The translations under genes and the position numbers were made by a program. This document shows, piece by piece, positions 48,031 to 60,831 of a stretch of DNA of 64,000 nucleotides; position 1 is the stretch's first letter, and each line of letters starts with the position of its first letter. The stretch is from Pseudotabrizicola sp. (GTDB lineage Bacteria; Pseudomonadota; Alphaproteobacteria; Rhodobacterales; Rhodobacteraceae), in NCBI RefSeq assembly GCF_030656345.1, contig NZ_JAUSNR010000019.1:388796-452795 (forward strand), given 5' to 3'. The notes under the pieces are model-generated. The model had not been told where the DNA came from. It saw only the letters and a list, made by a program, of their open reading frames with translations, and did no database searches.

Positions 48031-49049
48031 AGCCGCGCCACAGCCCAGCGCGCCGCATCGGCGACCACCGGGTCTTCGTCGCCGCACAGCCCCTGCGCCA
48101 CGCCGCGCAGCGCCGCATCGCCGGAATTGCCGATGGCATACAGCACATTGCGCACGAACCGCCCGCGCCCGATCCGCTTGACCGGGCTGCCGGCAAACCG
48201 CGCCCGGAACGCCACATCGTCCAGCCCCGCCAGTTCTGCCAAGGGCGGGGCACCGTGACGGGGGGCATAGCCGATATCGCGCGCGGCCTTGGCAAACTTG
48301 TTCCACGGGCAGATCGCGAGGCAATCATCGCAGCCATAAATCCGGTTGCCCATCAGGGGGCGCAAGTCTTCCTCCACCGGGCCGGAATGCTCGATGGTCA
48401 GGTAAGAAATGCAGCGCCGCGCATCCAGCTGATAGGGGGCCGGAAACGCCCCCGTCGGGCAAATCGTGAGGCAAGCGGTGCAGGACCCGCAATGGCTGAC
48501 CTCTGGCGCATCCGGCTCCAGCTCCAGCGTGGTGAAAATCGCGCCCAGAAAGAACCAGTTGCCCAGATCCCGGCTGAGCACATTGGTATGCTTGCCCTGC
48601 CAACCCAGACCCGCCGCCTGCGCCAGCGGCTTTTCCATCACCGGGGCGGTGTCGACGAACACCTTGATCTCACACTTTGCCTGATCAACCAGCCAGCGCC
48701 CCAGCCGCTTCAGCCGCCGCTTGACCAGATCGTGGTAATCCTTGCCCTGCGCGTAGACCGAGATCACCCCCCGGTCGCGCAGCTCCAGCAGCGGCAGCGG
48801 GTTCTCTTCCGGTGCATAGCTTTCGGCCAGCATGATGACCGACCGCGCTTCGGGCCACAGCGCGGTGGGGTCGCCGCGCCAGCCCATCCGCTCGGCCATC
48901 CAGCCCATCTGTCCATGACGCCCCTGCGCCACAAACTCGGCCAGCCGCTCTGCCGCCAGCGGAATCGCATCCGGCGTGGTGATGCGCATGGCCGAAAACC
49001 CCTCCTCAAGGGCGCGGGCGTGCAGGCGTGATTTCAGATCATCGGTCAT
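48027..49049 (-). CDS. queG: epoxyqueuosine reductase
   Basis: [39 protein letters not shown] and [14 protein letters not shown] 4Fe-4S motifs; ATG at 49049. Confidence 0.95.
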   Translation of the reverse strand: MTDDLKSRLHARALEEGFSAMRITTPDAIPLAAERLAEFVAQGRHGQMGWMAERMGWRGDPTALWPEARSVIMLAESYAPEENPLPLLELRDRGVISVYAQGKDYHDLVKRRLKRLGRWLVDQAKCEIKVFVDTAPVMEKPLAQAAGLGWQGKHTNVLSRDLGNWFFLGAIFTTLELEPDAPEVSHCGSCTACLTICPTGAFPAPYQLDARRCISYLTIEHSGPVEEDLRPLMGNRIYGCDDCLAICPWNKFAKAARDIGYAPRHGAPPLAELAGLDDVAFRARFAGSPVKRIGRGRFVRNVLYAIGNSGDAALRGVAQGLCGDEDPVVADAARWAVARL

Positions 49050-49115
49050 GGCCGCCAGCATAGCGCCGCGCGGGGCCAAGGGCCACGCCCCCCGGCCCTG
49101 AACGTCGCCAACGCC

Positions 49116-49745
49116 TTGAACTTCCCGCCCCGCCCTGAAACACTGACCGACCAAAACGCCGGAGCCTGCGCCTTGCGAACCCGTCCTCTTTTCCTTGCCG
49201 CCGCTGCGCTGGTTGTTCTTGCTGTCGGGGTGTTTGGCTATACCAAGACCATGGCCCGCATCGGCTCTGGCACGCCGCCCGCCTATGCCGCCGCCGATCA
49301 GCAGGCTGACAGCATCGCCGTTTCCAAATCCGACCGCAAACTCTACCTTTTGCGGGGCGATACCGTTCTGAAAGCCTACGATATTTCCATGGGGAGCGCC
49401 TGGGATCAGGGCCACAAACAGCGCGAAGGCGATATGCGCACGCCCGAGGGCCACTATGTGATCGACTGGCGCAATGCCAGTTCCATTGCCCACCTAAGCC
49501 TGCATATCTCATACCCCGATGCGGGTGACAGCGCCGCCGCCGCACAGGCGGGGTACAGCCCCGGCGGCAATATCATGATCCACGGTCTGCCAAACGGCTG
49601 GGGCCTGCTCGGGCCGGTTCACACGCTGCTGAACTGGACAGATGGCTGCATCGCCGTCACCAATGCCGAGATGCGGGACATCTGGTCCCTGACCCCGACC
49701 GGCACCCCGATCACCATTCATGCGTCGTGGACTCCGAAGGGCTGA
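49116..49745 (+). CDS. L,D-transpeptidase family protein
   Basis: [42 protein letters not shown]. Confidence 0.88.
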   Translation: MNFPPRPETLTDQNAGACALRTRPLFLAAAALVVLAVGVFGYTKTMARIGSGTPPAYAAADQQADSIAVSKSDRKLYLLRGDTVLKAYDISMGSAWDQGHKQREGDMRTPEGHYVIDWRNASSIAHLSLHISYPDAGDSAAAAQAGYSPGGNIMIHGLPNGWGLLGPVHTLLNWTDGCIAVTNAEMRDIWSLTPTGTPITIHASWTPKG

Positions 49746-49889
49746 GTGGCCTTTGGAAAGGGGCGCAGATCCGGTGAGGCACCAAGTGCTTGATTTTTGG
49801 AAATAACCCAACCTGAAGCACAGGGGGAACCCACCCCCTTCATTCCCGCCCCGTTTTCCCCTAAACCAGCAGCATAAGGGGAGATTGTC

Positions 49890-50990
49890 ATGAGCCTGAA
49901 CACCTTCGGCCACCTGTTCCGCGTGACCACCTGGGGCGAAAGCCATGGGCCGGCCATCGGCTGCACCGTTGACGGCTGCCCGCCGGGGGTGCCCCTGACC
50001 GAGGCCGATATTCAGCCTTGGCTGGACAAGCGCAAGCCGGGGCAGAACAAGTTCACCACCCAGCGCAAAGAGCCGGATGAGGTCCGCATCCTGTCGGGCG
50101 TGTTTGAGGGCCGGACGACGGGCACCGCGATCCAGCTGATGATCGAGAACACCGACCAGCGGTCGAAGGATTACGGCGACATCGCGCAGGCCTTCCGTCC
50201 CGGCCATGCCGACATCACCTATCATCAGAAATACGGCCACCGCGACTATCGCGGCGGCGGGCGGTCATCGGCCCGCGAAACCGCTGCCCGTGTGGCGGCG
50301 GGCGGGGTCGCCCGCGCCGCGCTTGCGGCGCTGATGCCGGGACTGCAGATCACCGGCTATATGGTCCAGATGGGCCCCCGCGCCATCGACCGCAGCCGCG
50401 TGGATCTGGCCACGGTTGAGGGCAACCCGTTCTGGTGCCCCGACCCCGTGGCGGCAGCGGATTGGGCGGTCTATCTGGACGAACTGCGCCTGTCGCACAA
50501 TTCGGTCGGTGCCGTGATCGAGGTGATCGCCCAAGGCGTGCCCCCGGGCCTTGGCGCGCCGCTGTATGGCAAGCTGGACAGCGATCTGGCGGCCGCGATG
50601 ATGAGCATCAATGCGGTGAAGGCGGTGGAAATCGGCGACGGCATGGCCGCCGCGACCCTGACCGGCGTGGACAACGCGGATGAAATCCGCATGGGTGCAA
50701 ACGGGCCGGAGTTCCTGTCAAACCACGCGGGCGGCATCCTTGGCGGCATTTCCACCGGCCAGACCGTGATCTGCCGCTTTGCGGTCAAGCCGACCTCCAG
50801 CATCCTGACCCCGCGCCAGACCATCAATCAGCGCGGGCAGGAGATTGACCTGATCACCAAGGGCCGCCACGACCCCTGCGTCGGCATCCGCGCCGTGCCG
50901 GTGGGTGAGGCGATGATGGCCTGCGTGCTGCTGGACCATCTGCTGCTGGACCGTGGCCAGACCGGCGGCGTGCGCGGCGTGGTGGGCTGA
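49890..50990 (+). CDS. aroC: chorismate synthase
   Basis: [33 protein letters not shown]. Confidence 0.97.
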   Translation: MSLNTFGHLFRVTTWGESHGPAIGCTVDGCPPGVPLTEADIQPWLDKRKPGQNKFTTQRKEPDEVRILSGVFEGRTTGTAIQLMIENTDQRSKDYGDIAQAFRPGHADITYHQKYGHRDYRGGGRSSARETAARVAAGGVARAALAALMPGLQITGYMVQMGPRAIDRSRVDLATVEGNPFWCPDPVAAADWAVYLDELRLSHNSVGAVIEVIAQGVPPGLGAPLYGKLDSDLAAAMMSINAVKAVEIGDGMAAATLTGVDNADEIRMGANGPEFLSNHAGGILGGISTGQTVICRFAVKPTSSILTPRQTINQRGQEIDLITKGRHDPCVGIRAVPVGEAMMACVLLDHLLLDRGQTGGVRGVVG

Positions 50991-50991
50991 C

Positions 50992-51078
50992 TCAGGACGT
51001 CAGCCCGGCAGCGGGTGGCCGCACCGGCGCGGGCAGGGTGACCTTGGCGACCAGACGTTTCAGATCAGACAGGCGCAT
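50992..51078 (-). CDS. putative 28-aa small ORF
   Basis: MRLSDLKRLVAKVTLPAPVRPPAAGLTS*; SD GGGAG 7 nt before ATG; not in ORF track. Confidence 0.4.
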   Translation of the reverse strand: MRLSDLKRLVAKVTLPAPVRPPAAGLTS

Positions 51079-51168
51079 TGCCATTCTCCCTCATCAGATG
51101 AGCGGCATCATGCGTGGTCCGCGGGGCACGCGCCAACCAAGGCTGCGTGAAGATTGTTTCAGCCCAGA

Positions 51169-51196
51169 AAAAAGGGCGCCCGATGGGCGCCCTTGC
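51169..51196 (-). terminator. intrinsic terminator after HU gene
   Basis: aaAAGGGCGCCCgatGGGCGCCCTT. Confidence 0.75.
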
Positions 51197-51219
51197 AAAG
51201 CCTTGGCAGCCTTGAATGA

Positions 51220-51510
51220 TCAGGCGTTGACGCTGTCTTTCAGGGCCTTGGCGATGGCGAATTTCACTTGCTTGTCAGCTGGCTTGGTCATGGTTTCGCC
51301 GGTGGCCGGGTTGCGGACCTGACGTTCAGGGCGGGCCTTGCAGGCGACTTTGCCCAGACCGGGCAGCGTGACCGCGCCACCGGCGGCCACTTCACGGGTT
51401 ACCACATCAATGATGGCATCCAGCGCCGAACCAGCGGTTTTCTTGTCAGCGCCCATCGTCTCGGCGATAGCGGCAACGAGCTGGGTTTTGGTCATTGGTT
51501 TCGTCGTCAT
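51220..51510 (-). CDS. HU-family DNA-binding protein
   Basis: MTKTQLVAAIAETMGADKKTAGSALDAIIDVVTREV; RNPATGE. Confidence 0.95.
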   Translation of the reverse strand: MTTKPMTKTQLVAAIAETMGADKKTAGSALDAIIDVVTREVAAGGAVTLPGLGKVACKARPERQVRNPATGETMTKPADKQVKFAIAKALKDSVNA

Positions 51511-51649
51511 GTTCTTCTTCCTTATTGCAGGCCGTCGCCATCGGACGGGCCGGAGATGTGGTTGGCCGTTGCCGGCGACGGGTTCCGCTACACCGCGTTT
51601 TGAGCCGCAAATCAAGCCCAAACCGTGCAGCGGGTCTCAAAATGAGCGG

Positions 51650-53125
51650 TTATAGGAAGGCGGTCTCTTCAAAGCTGCGCAACTTCCGGCTGTGGATGCG
51701 TTCGATGGGCATCAGGCGAAGCCGTTCCATCGCGCGGATGCCGATCTGCAGGTGACGGCTGACCTGCGTCTTGTAAAAGTCGCTGGCCATGCCGGGCAGC
51801 TTCAGTTCGCCGTGCAGGGGCTTGTCCGACACGCAAAGGAGGGTGCCGTAGGGCACGCGGAAGCGGAAGCCGTTGGCGGCAATCGTCGCGCTTTCCATAT
51901 CCAGCGCAATCGCGCGCGATTGCGACAGGCGCTTGACCGGGCCGGACTGATCGCGCAGTTCCCAGTTGCGGTTGTCGATGGTGGCCACGGTGCCAGTGCG
52001 CATAATGCGTTTCAATTCATAGCCTTCCAGCTGTGTCACCTCGGCCACCGCTTCCTGCAGCGCGATCTGGATCTCGGCCAGCGCCGGAATCGGCACCCAG
52101 ACCGGCAGATCGTCGTCCAGCACATGGTCTTCGCGCAGGTAGGCATGGGCCAGCACGAAATCGCCCAAGGACTGGCTGTTGCGCAGCCCGGCGCAGTGGC
52201 CGACCATCAGCCAGGCATGCGGGCGCAGCACGGCGATATGGTCGGTGGCGGTCTTGGCATTGGACGGGCCGACGCCGATGTTGACCAGCGTGATGCCCTG
52301 CCCGTCGGCCCGCTTCAGGTGATAGGTCGGCATCTGCGGCAGCTTGGTCACCGTCTGCAATTCACCATCTGCCGTGGTGATGATCTGGTTGCCGGTGGCG
52401 ACAAAGGCGGTGTAGCCCTGTGACGGATCGGCCAGCATCTTGCGGGCGTGGCTTTCGAATTCATCCACATAAAACTGATAGTTAGTGAACAGCACATGGT
52501 TCTGGAAATGCTGCGGATCGGTCGCGGTGTAATGCGCCAGACGCGCCAGCGAGTAATCCACCCGCTGCGCCGTAAAGGGGGCCAGCGGCATTGAGCCATC
52601 GGGGTTCACGCTGCGCGTGCCGTTGACGATGTCATCATTCGTGGTGGCCAGATCCGGCACGTCGAACACATCGCGCAGGCTGAAGTCCAGCACGCCCTCT
52701 TGCGGGACGGATACGGCGGGGTTGCCGGCGACCGCGAAATGCACGGGGATCGGGGTTTCCGACGGGCCGATCTGCACGGCGATGCCGTGGTTTTCCATCA
52801 GCAGACTTAGCTGCTGAATCAGGTAGTTGCGGAACAGGTCGGGGCGGGTGACCGTGGTGGCATAGGTGCCGGGGCTGGCGACATGGCCGAAGGCCAGGCG
52901 CGAGTCGGCCTTGGTATGGCTGGTCACGGTCAGGCGGATTTCGGGGTAGAAGGCGCGGATGCGGGTCTGGGGTTTGCCCCTTGTGACCGTCGCGCTGAAG
53001 TGTTCAGCCAGATAGGCGGTCGCTTTGGTGTAAAGTTCCTCCAGCCGGTCAACGGCGGCGGCGGGGTCGGTGAAGTCCTGCGCGGCGGGCAGGTCTGGCG
53101 TCTGGGGGGCGGAACCGTCTTGCAT
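51650..53125 (-). CDS. amn: AMP nucleosidase
   Basis: AMN N-terminal and C-terminal (NIGVGPSNAKTATDHIAVLRPHAWLMVGHCAGLR) domains; alternative ATG at 53152. Confidence 0.93.
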   Translation of the reverse strand: MQDGSAPQTPDLPAAQDFTDPAAAVDRLEELYTKATAYLAEHFSATVTRGKPQTRIRAFYPEIRLTVTSHTKADSRLAFGHVASPGTYATTVTRPDLFRNYLIQQLSLLMENHGIAVQIGPSETPIPVHFAVAGNPAVSVPQEGVLDFSLRDVFDVPDLATTNDDIVNGTRSVNPDGSMPLAPFTAQRVDYSLARLAHYTATDPQHFQNHVLFTNYQFYVDEFESHARKMLADPSQGYTAFVATGNQIITTADGELQTVTKLPQMPTYHLKRADGQGITLVNIGVGPSNAKTATDHIAVLRPHAWLMVGHCAGLRNSQSLGDFVLAHAYLREDHVLDDDLPVWVPIPALAEIQIALQEAVAEVTQLEGYELKRIMRTGTVATIDNRNWELRDQSGPVKRLSQSRAIALDMESATIAANGFRFRVPYGTLLCVSDKPLHGELKLPGMASDFYKTQVSRHLQIGIRAMERLRLMPIERIHSRKLRSFEETAFL

Positions 53126-53230
53126 TACATCTCTCGTCAAATGATCCGGCATATAAGCCGAAAGACGGGGGGTCGTGCAAGTGAAGGCTTGATGAAGGCC
53201 CGCAAACCGGGGGAACCGCGTGTTTTGGGG

Positions 53231-53280
53231 GTATGGCGGGCGTCTGGTCTGTGTATGGGAAACGTATGGCTAACGTCATG
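53231..53280. repeat. array of five GTATGG-type units with exact 11-bp period (copy B)
   Basis: GTATGG 53231, GTCTGG 53242, GTATGG 53253, GTATGG 53264, GTCATG 53275; 41/48 identical to copy A. Confidence 0.82.
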
Positions 53281-53324
53281 ACGTTTGTGCGGGCCTTGCA
53301 GCGGCGGGTTTTTGCCCGCGCCTG

Positions 53325-54020
53325 TCAGCGCAGCGGCAGTTCGGCCACGACAAGGCGGGCCGCTTCGGCCGGGTCTGCGGCCTGCCAGACCGGGCGGCCG
53401 ACGACAATGTGGTCGGCCCCGTCGGCAATGGCCTGTGCCGGGGTGGCGATGCGCTTCTGGTCGCCGCTGGCGCTGCCCGTGGGCCGGATGCCGGGGGTGA
53501 CGATCAGCTTGCCCGCCGCCTCGGGCAAGGCGCGGATCGCGGCGGCCTCTTGCGGGCTGGCGATGACGCCATCGGCCCCGGCGGCCAGCGCGCGGGCGGC
53601 GCGTTCCAGCGTGAGGGCGTGGATGTCGCCCGGCTTGATGCAATTGTCGTCCAGATCATTCCGGTCGAGCGAGGTGAGGATGGTGACGGCGAGGATCTTC
53701 AACCCACTGCCGCCCTTGCCTTCCTGTGCCGCGCGCACCACCTGCGGGTCGCCGTGTACGGTCAGGAAATCGAGGTCGTATTGCGCGATGCCGCGCACCG
53801 CCGCTTCGACCGTGGCCCCGATGTCGAACAGCTTCATGTCGAGAAAGATGCGCTTGCCGTGTTCCTGCTTCAGCTCATTGGCCAGCGCAAAGCCGCCCCC
53901 CGTCAGCATGCCAAGGCCGATCTTGTAAAAGCTGGCGGCGTTGCCGATGCGGGCGGCCAGTGCCAGACCCTGCACAACATTGGGCACATCAAGTGCCACG
54001 ATCAGGCGATCATCGGACAT
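53325..54020 (-). CDS. pyrF: orotidine 5'-phosphate decarboxylase
   Basis: LIVALDVPNVVQGLALAARIG, FLDMKLFDIGATVEAAV, VTPGIRP; ATG at 54020. Confidence 0.95.
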   Translation of the reverse strand: MSDDRLIVALDVPNVVQGLALAARIGNAASFYKIGLGMLTGGGFALANELKQEHGKRIFLDMKLFDIGATVEAAVRGIAQYDLDFLTVHGDPQVVRAAQEGKGGSGLKILAVTILTSLDRNDLDDNCIKPGDIHALTLERAARALAAGADGVIASPQEAAAIRALPEAAGKLIVTPGIRPTGSASGDQKRIATPAQAIADGADHIVVGRPVWQAADPAEAARLVVAELPLR

Positions 54021-54105
54021 GGGGAGGCTCCTGTGTGAGATGCAACGCGTCTTGCGGTGATGGGCAACTGCTGTCAAGCCATAGCCGGGCAGAACGGGGG
54101 GCGCG

Positions 54106-54981
54106 ATGATCCTGTGCTTTGACATCGGCGGGTCGCGGATCAGGGCGGCTGTGGCAACGCGTGACGGCCTGACGCCTTTGGGCGATTGCCCGACCCCGGT
54201 GGCGGATTTCGATGCGTTTCTTGCGGCGCTGTCCGGATTCGCCAAGGGCCTTGCCCTGCGCGGGGTGGCAATTTCCATCGCCGGGGTGGTGGCACCCGAA
54301 ACCGGGCGGATCAAGGTGGCGAACATACCTTGCGCCGATGGGCGGGTGCTGGCCGATGAGATTGCGGCGGCGCTGCGCCTGCCGGTGCTGGTGCTGAACG
54401 ACGCCGATTGCTTTGCGCTGGCCGAGGCGCGGCAGGGCGCGGGCCGGGGGCATCGCACCGTGTTTGGCGTGATTCTGGGCACGGGTGTGGGCGGCGGTCT
54501 GGTGATCGACGGGCGGCTGGTGCAGGGCGCGGGCGGCTATGCCGGGGAATGGGGGCATGGGCCGGTGGTTGCCGCCCCGTGGGATCTGCCCTGCGGCTGT
54601 GGTCTGCGCGGCTGTGTCGATGCGGTCTGCGGCGCGCGGGGGCTGGAAAAGCTGCACGCGGGGTTGCACGGTACGGTGCTGCCATCGACCGCCATCCTGT
54701 CGGACTGGCAACTTGGGCAGGCGCAGGCCGGGCAGACGATTGGCCTGTGGCTGGACCTGATTGCGCCGCCGCTGGCGCTGGTGGTCAATGTGGTGGGGGC
54801 GTCGGTGGTGCCGGTGGGCGGCGGTTTGTCGAATGTGCCGGAACTGCTGGTCGCGCTGGACCGGCGGGTGCGGGCTGCAATTCTGCGCCAGAGTGATATA
54901 CCGCTGATTGTGCCCGCCCTATGCCGCCCCGAACCGGGGCTGATCGGGGCAGCCGAAGCGGGGTTGGAGGCCTTTGTGTGA
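54106..54981 (+). CDS. ROK-family sugar kinase (N-acetylglucosamine kinase-like)
   Basis: ILCFDIGGSRIRAAVA, GVILGTGVGGGLV, CGCGLRGCVDAVCGARGLE. Confidence 0.86.
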   Translation: MILCFDIGGSRIRAAVATRDGLTPLGDCPTPVADFDAFLAALSGFAKGLALRGVAISIAGVVAPETGRIKVANIPCADGRVLADEIAAALRLPVLVLNDADCFALAEARQGAGRGHRTVFGVILGTGVGGGLVIDGRLVQGAGGYAGEWGHGPVVAAPWDLPCGCGLRGCVDAVCGARGLEKLHAGLHGTVLPSTAILSDWQLGQAQAGQTIGLWLDLIAPPLALVVNVVGASVVPVGGGLSNVPELLVALDRRVRAAILRQSDIPLIVPALCRPEPGLIGAAEAGLEAFV

Positions 54982-55706
54982 TGAGTGTTCTGGTGGAAGT
55001 CTGTGTCGACACCACGGAAGGGCTGGCGGAAGCGGTGCGCGGCGGGGCCGGGCGGATAGAGCTGTGTTCGGCGCTGGATCTGGGCGGGCTGACGCCATCG
55101 GTCGGGATGATGCAGCGGGCGGCGGGGGCCGGGGTGCCGATCTATGCGATGATCCGGCCCCGCACCGGCGATTTCGTCTGGTCGCCGGATGAGATTGCCG
55201 TGATGGAGACCGACATTGAGGCCGCCTGCCGCGCGGGGTTGCAGGGTGTGGTGCTGGGGGCCAGCCGGCCCGATGGGCGGCTGGATACCGATGTGCTGGG
55301 GCTGCTGATTGCGCGCGCGTCCAGGATGGGGCTGACGCTGAACCGTTGCTTTGATCTGGTGCCGGATTTTTCCGATGCGTTGGAGCAGGCGGTTGAACTG
55401 GGCTTTCAACGGGTGCTGACCAGTGGCGGCGAGAAACGTGCCGCCGAAGGCACCGACCGTCTGGCCAGCCTGATGGCGCAGGCGGCGGGCCGGATCACCA
55501 TCATGCCGGGCGGCGGGTTGTCTGCTGATACGCTGGCCCCGTTCAAGGGCCTGCCGCTGCGCGAGGTGCATGCATCCTGCTCGGCACCGGTGCTGGCCTC
55601 GGGGCCGGTGGTGGATTTCGGGTTTGCGGCGCGCATCGGCCGGCGGACCGATGGCACCCGGTTGCGCGATCTGTGTGCGGCGCTTGAGGGTCCGGCGTTG
55701 CGGTAG
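54981..55706 (+). CDS. cutC: CutC-family protein
   Basis: VLVEVCVDTTEGLAEAVRGGAGRIELCSALDLGGLTPSVGMM, RILTSGG-like; TGATG overlap with ROK kinase. Confidence 0.92.
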   Translation: MSVLVEVCVDTTEGLAEAVRGGAGRIELCSALDLGGLTPSVGMMQRAAGAGVPIYAMIRPRTGDFVWSPDEIAVMETDIEAACRAGLQGVVLGASRPDGRLDTDVLGLLIARASRMGLTLNRCFDLVPDFSDALEQAVELGFQRVLTSGGEKRAAEGTDRLASLMAQAAGRITIMPGGGLSADTLAPFKGLPLREVHASCSAPVLASGPVVDFGFAARIGRRTDGTRLRDLCAALEGPALR

Positions 55707-55747
55707 CGCACGGCTTGACGCGAAAGGCCGAAACGCAGAGCCTTGGG

Positions 55748-55779
55748 CGCGGGTTACGAAGGACGCGGGTTACGAAGGA
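55748..55779 (+). repeat. perfect 16-bp tandem duplication in 5' leader
   Basis: CGCGGGTTACGAAGGA x2 directly upstream of ATG 55786. Confidence 0.95.
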
Positions 55780-55785
55780 TTGGGC

Positions 55786-56559
55786 ATGGACGTTACGATC
55801 ACTTTCGACCGGCCGGACGAGGGGCCGAAAGCGGGCCCGCTGACCGTGGGCTGGTTTCTGACATCGGACAAGGGCGCGGTGATGTATGATGCGCCCGAAC
55901 GCATCCTGTTCCGCCAGACCAACAAGGCCCATGCCAAAAGTGCCAGCCGCTGCCCGGCGGTGATACAGATGGAAAGCCGGTATTTCATGGTGAAATGCCC
56001 GTTTGATCTGCATCTGGGCTTCAAGCGCGATGACAAGGGCAAGGCGGTGCTGGTCAACCGGCTTGGTACTGCCAGCCCGGTGCGGGGCAGCAAGCTGGCC
56101 GACCTGCTGACGCTGGTGAATGAGGCGGAATGGCGCTACCCCGACCGGCCCACGGTGCAGCTGATGCTGCCCTATTGCTTCATCGCGGATGAGATGTGCT
56201 ATGTCACCCAGCTTGGCCCGTTTGCGCATTACCGCAAGGACCCGCTGCCCGGCACGATCTTTGGCGGGCGCTTTGCGCTGAACGTCTGGCCGCGCCCGCT
56301 GATGTGGGCGTTTGAATGGCACGAGCCGGAGAAGGACATTGTGTTGAAGCGGGGCGAGCCGCTGTTTTACTGCCAGTTTGAAGGGGAAGACCCCAGCCGC
56401 GCCGTGCAGATGGTCGAGGCAGAGCGGACGCCTGAGCTGGCGGCCTATATGGAGAAAATCGGCGGGGTGGTGAATTACGTCAACCAGACCTTCGGCTTGC
56501 TCAAGGCGGCTGAGGCGATGCGCCCGGCAAGGTTGCTGAAACCCAAGGGCCGGGAATGA
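55786..56559 (+). CDS. conserved-looking protein of unknown function
   Basis: MDVTITFDRPDEGPKAGPLTVGWFLTSDKGAVMYDAPERILFRQTNKAHAKS; 257 aa; SD gaagga. Confidence 0.7.
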   Translation: MDVTITFDRPDEGPKAGPLTVGWFLTSDKGAVMYDAPERILFRQTNKAHAKSASRCPAVIQMESRYFMVKCPFDLHLGFKRDDKGKAVLVNRLGTASPVRGSKLADLLTLVNEAEWRYPDRPTVQLMLPYCFIADEMCYVTQLGPFAHYRKDPLPGTIFGGRFALNVWPRPLMWAFEWHEPEKDIVLKRGEPLFYCQFEGEDPSRAVQMVEAERTPELAAYMEKIGGVVNYVNQTFGLLKAAEAMRPARLLKPKGRE

Positions 56560-57389
56560 GATCATCGCTGGAGGTCTGGGATATGGCGCGGGGGGAGGCT
56601 CGGGTCGTGTTGCAGACCGAGCGTCATATCGAGGCGCCGAACTGGTCGCCCTGTGGCCGCTATCTGCTGGTGAACGGGGAGGGCGGGCTGTTCCGGGTGC
56701 CGCTGGATGCGCCTGCCTTGCAGGGGATCGATCTGGATGGTGTGGGGCGGCTGAACAACGATCACGGGATTTCGCCCGATGGGAAAACATGGGTGTTTTC
56801 CAGCCACCATCGCGGCATCGGGTCTGAGATGTATCTGGTGCCCGCCGGTGGCGGCGTGCCGCGCCGGGTGTCGCCCGGCGCGCCCAGCTGGTGGCACGGC
56901 TGGTCGCCGGATGGCAAAACGCTGGCCTATGTGGCGGCGCGGGGGGGCAGCCGGGTGATCGACGTTTACACCCTGCGCGTGGATGGCGGCGATGAGGTGC
57001 GGCTGACGCAAGGGGAGGGGCATTGTGACGGGCCGGATTACAGCCCGGATGGTGCCTCGATCTACTACAACTGCGACCGCGACGGCCACGCGCAGATTTG
57101 GGTCATGGCGGCGGACGGGTCTGGCCAGCGCAAGCTGTTTGCCGATGCGTTCGTGAACTGGTTCCCGCACCCGTCGCCCTGCGGGGGCCATGTGATTTAT
57201 CTGGCCTATCCGCCCGGCACCACGGGCCATCCCGCCGATCTGCCGGTGGCGATCTGCCGGATGGACCCGGATGGCGGCAACCGGCAGCGGTTGGTTGAGA
57301 TCAACGGCGGGCAGGGCACGATGAACGTGCCGAACTGGGCGCCGGATGGCAGCGCATTTGCCTATGTGCGCTATGCCCTGCCGGGTTAA
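56556..57389 (+). CDS. TolB-like WD40/PD40 beta-propeller protein
   Basis: Repeated PD40 motifs: APNWSPCGRYLLV, DHGISPDGKTWVF, WHGWSPDGKTLAYV, GPDYSPDGASIYY; ATGA overlap. Confidence 0.85.
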   Translation: MRSSLEVWDMARGEARVVLQTERHIEAPNWSPCGRYLLVNGEGGLFRVPLDAPALQGIDLDGVGRLNNDHGISPDGKTWVFSSHHRGIGSEMYLVPAGGGVPRRVSPGAPSWWHGWSPDGKTLAYVAARGGSRVIDVYTLRVDGGDEVRLTQGEGHCDGPDYSPDGASIYYNCDRDGHAQIWVMAADGSGQRKLFADAFVNWFPHPSPCGGHVIYLAYPPGTTGHPADLPVAICRMDPDGGNRQRLVEINGGQGTMNVPNWAPDGSAFAYVRYALPG

Positions 57390-57823
57390 GAGGGCTGATC
57401 GGGTTCGGTGGGCACGTTTTCGGACTTCAGCGGCTTTGGCGTCGACACCGTGCCGTCATTTGCCCAGACCGCGATGTGGCGCGGGTCGCCCCAGACCGAG
57501 ACGTGAACCTCTGGCCCGAAGCCGGGCGAGGTCAGATGTTCGGGCGTCAGGCCCACGATGCGCACCCTCAGCAACTCGCCGCGCTCTACCGCCGGGGCGA
57601 TCAGGGCACTGGCCTGCGGGCCGAGCACCCCCAGCAGCACCGTCACCTTGCGCGGGATGACCCCCAGAAACTTCCGGTCCAGACGGGCAAAGACCCCGAT
57701 TCGCCCGTCGGGCAGGGGGTGCAGTTCGGCCTCGCTGCCGATCGACAGGCCGGTGCGGGCGACATGGACCGCGATGTCGCGGACGGCGGCCTTGTGGATC
57801 AACGGTTGCAACAGATCATTCAT
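57386..57823 (-). CDS. hypothetical protein
   Basis: MNDLLQPLIHKAAVRDIAVHVARTGLSIGSEAELHPLPDGRIGVFARLDRKFLGV...; C-terminal portion of the 1136-aa ORF track entry. Confidence 0.65.
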   Translation of the reverse strand: MNDLLQPLIHKAAVRDIAVHVARTGLSIGSEAELHPLPDGRIGVFARLDRKFLGVIPRKVTVLLGVLGPQASALIAPAVERGELLRVRIVGLTPEHLTSPGFGPEVHVSVWGDPRHIAVWANDGTVSTPKPLKSENVPTEPDQPS

Positions 57824-58085
57824 GGCGGGCCTTTCACGGCAGGGGCGGTGCGGCTGCTCTCGCCCGCCTGTTCTTTTGCCCCGTTGTCGGCAGCGTGGGT
57901 CTGCACTGCAACCCGTTGCGGCAAGGGCAGGCCATCTGCGCCCGCTTCCCGCCGATTGAGCCCATTTGTGTCGGCGGAATTGCTCTGCCGGGCGGGTCCG
58001 GGGCCGGGACCCCCATTGACGAGCGTGGCAGCCGGGCGATTCGACACGGGCCGCTGGTGAAAGTGTCGCGCCCCCTTGTGGCAAT

Positions 58086-58114
58086 CTTGCATCAAGCGCT
58101 GTTACATCCCATGT
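58086..58114 (+). promoter_or_regulatory. candidate RpoH-type heat-shock promoter of clpB
   Basis: CTTG-N18-CCCATGT about 70 nt upstream of clpB ATG. Confidence 0.45.
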
Positions 58115-58186
58115 CTTGACTGAGGCCGGAGTTCCGCGTGCCACTGTTGGGCGCGGGCGAGCGGTGCCAACATAGGAGAATGACCG

Positions 58187-60799
<2,613 letters not shown>

Positions 60800-60813
60800 T
60801 CGGTTGGAGGGAT

Positions 60814-60831
60814 GGCGGGGTTAACCCCGCC
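60814..60831. terminator. 18-bp perfect palindrome after clpB
   Basis: GGCGGGGTTAACCCCGCC. Confidence 0.5.
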
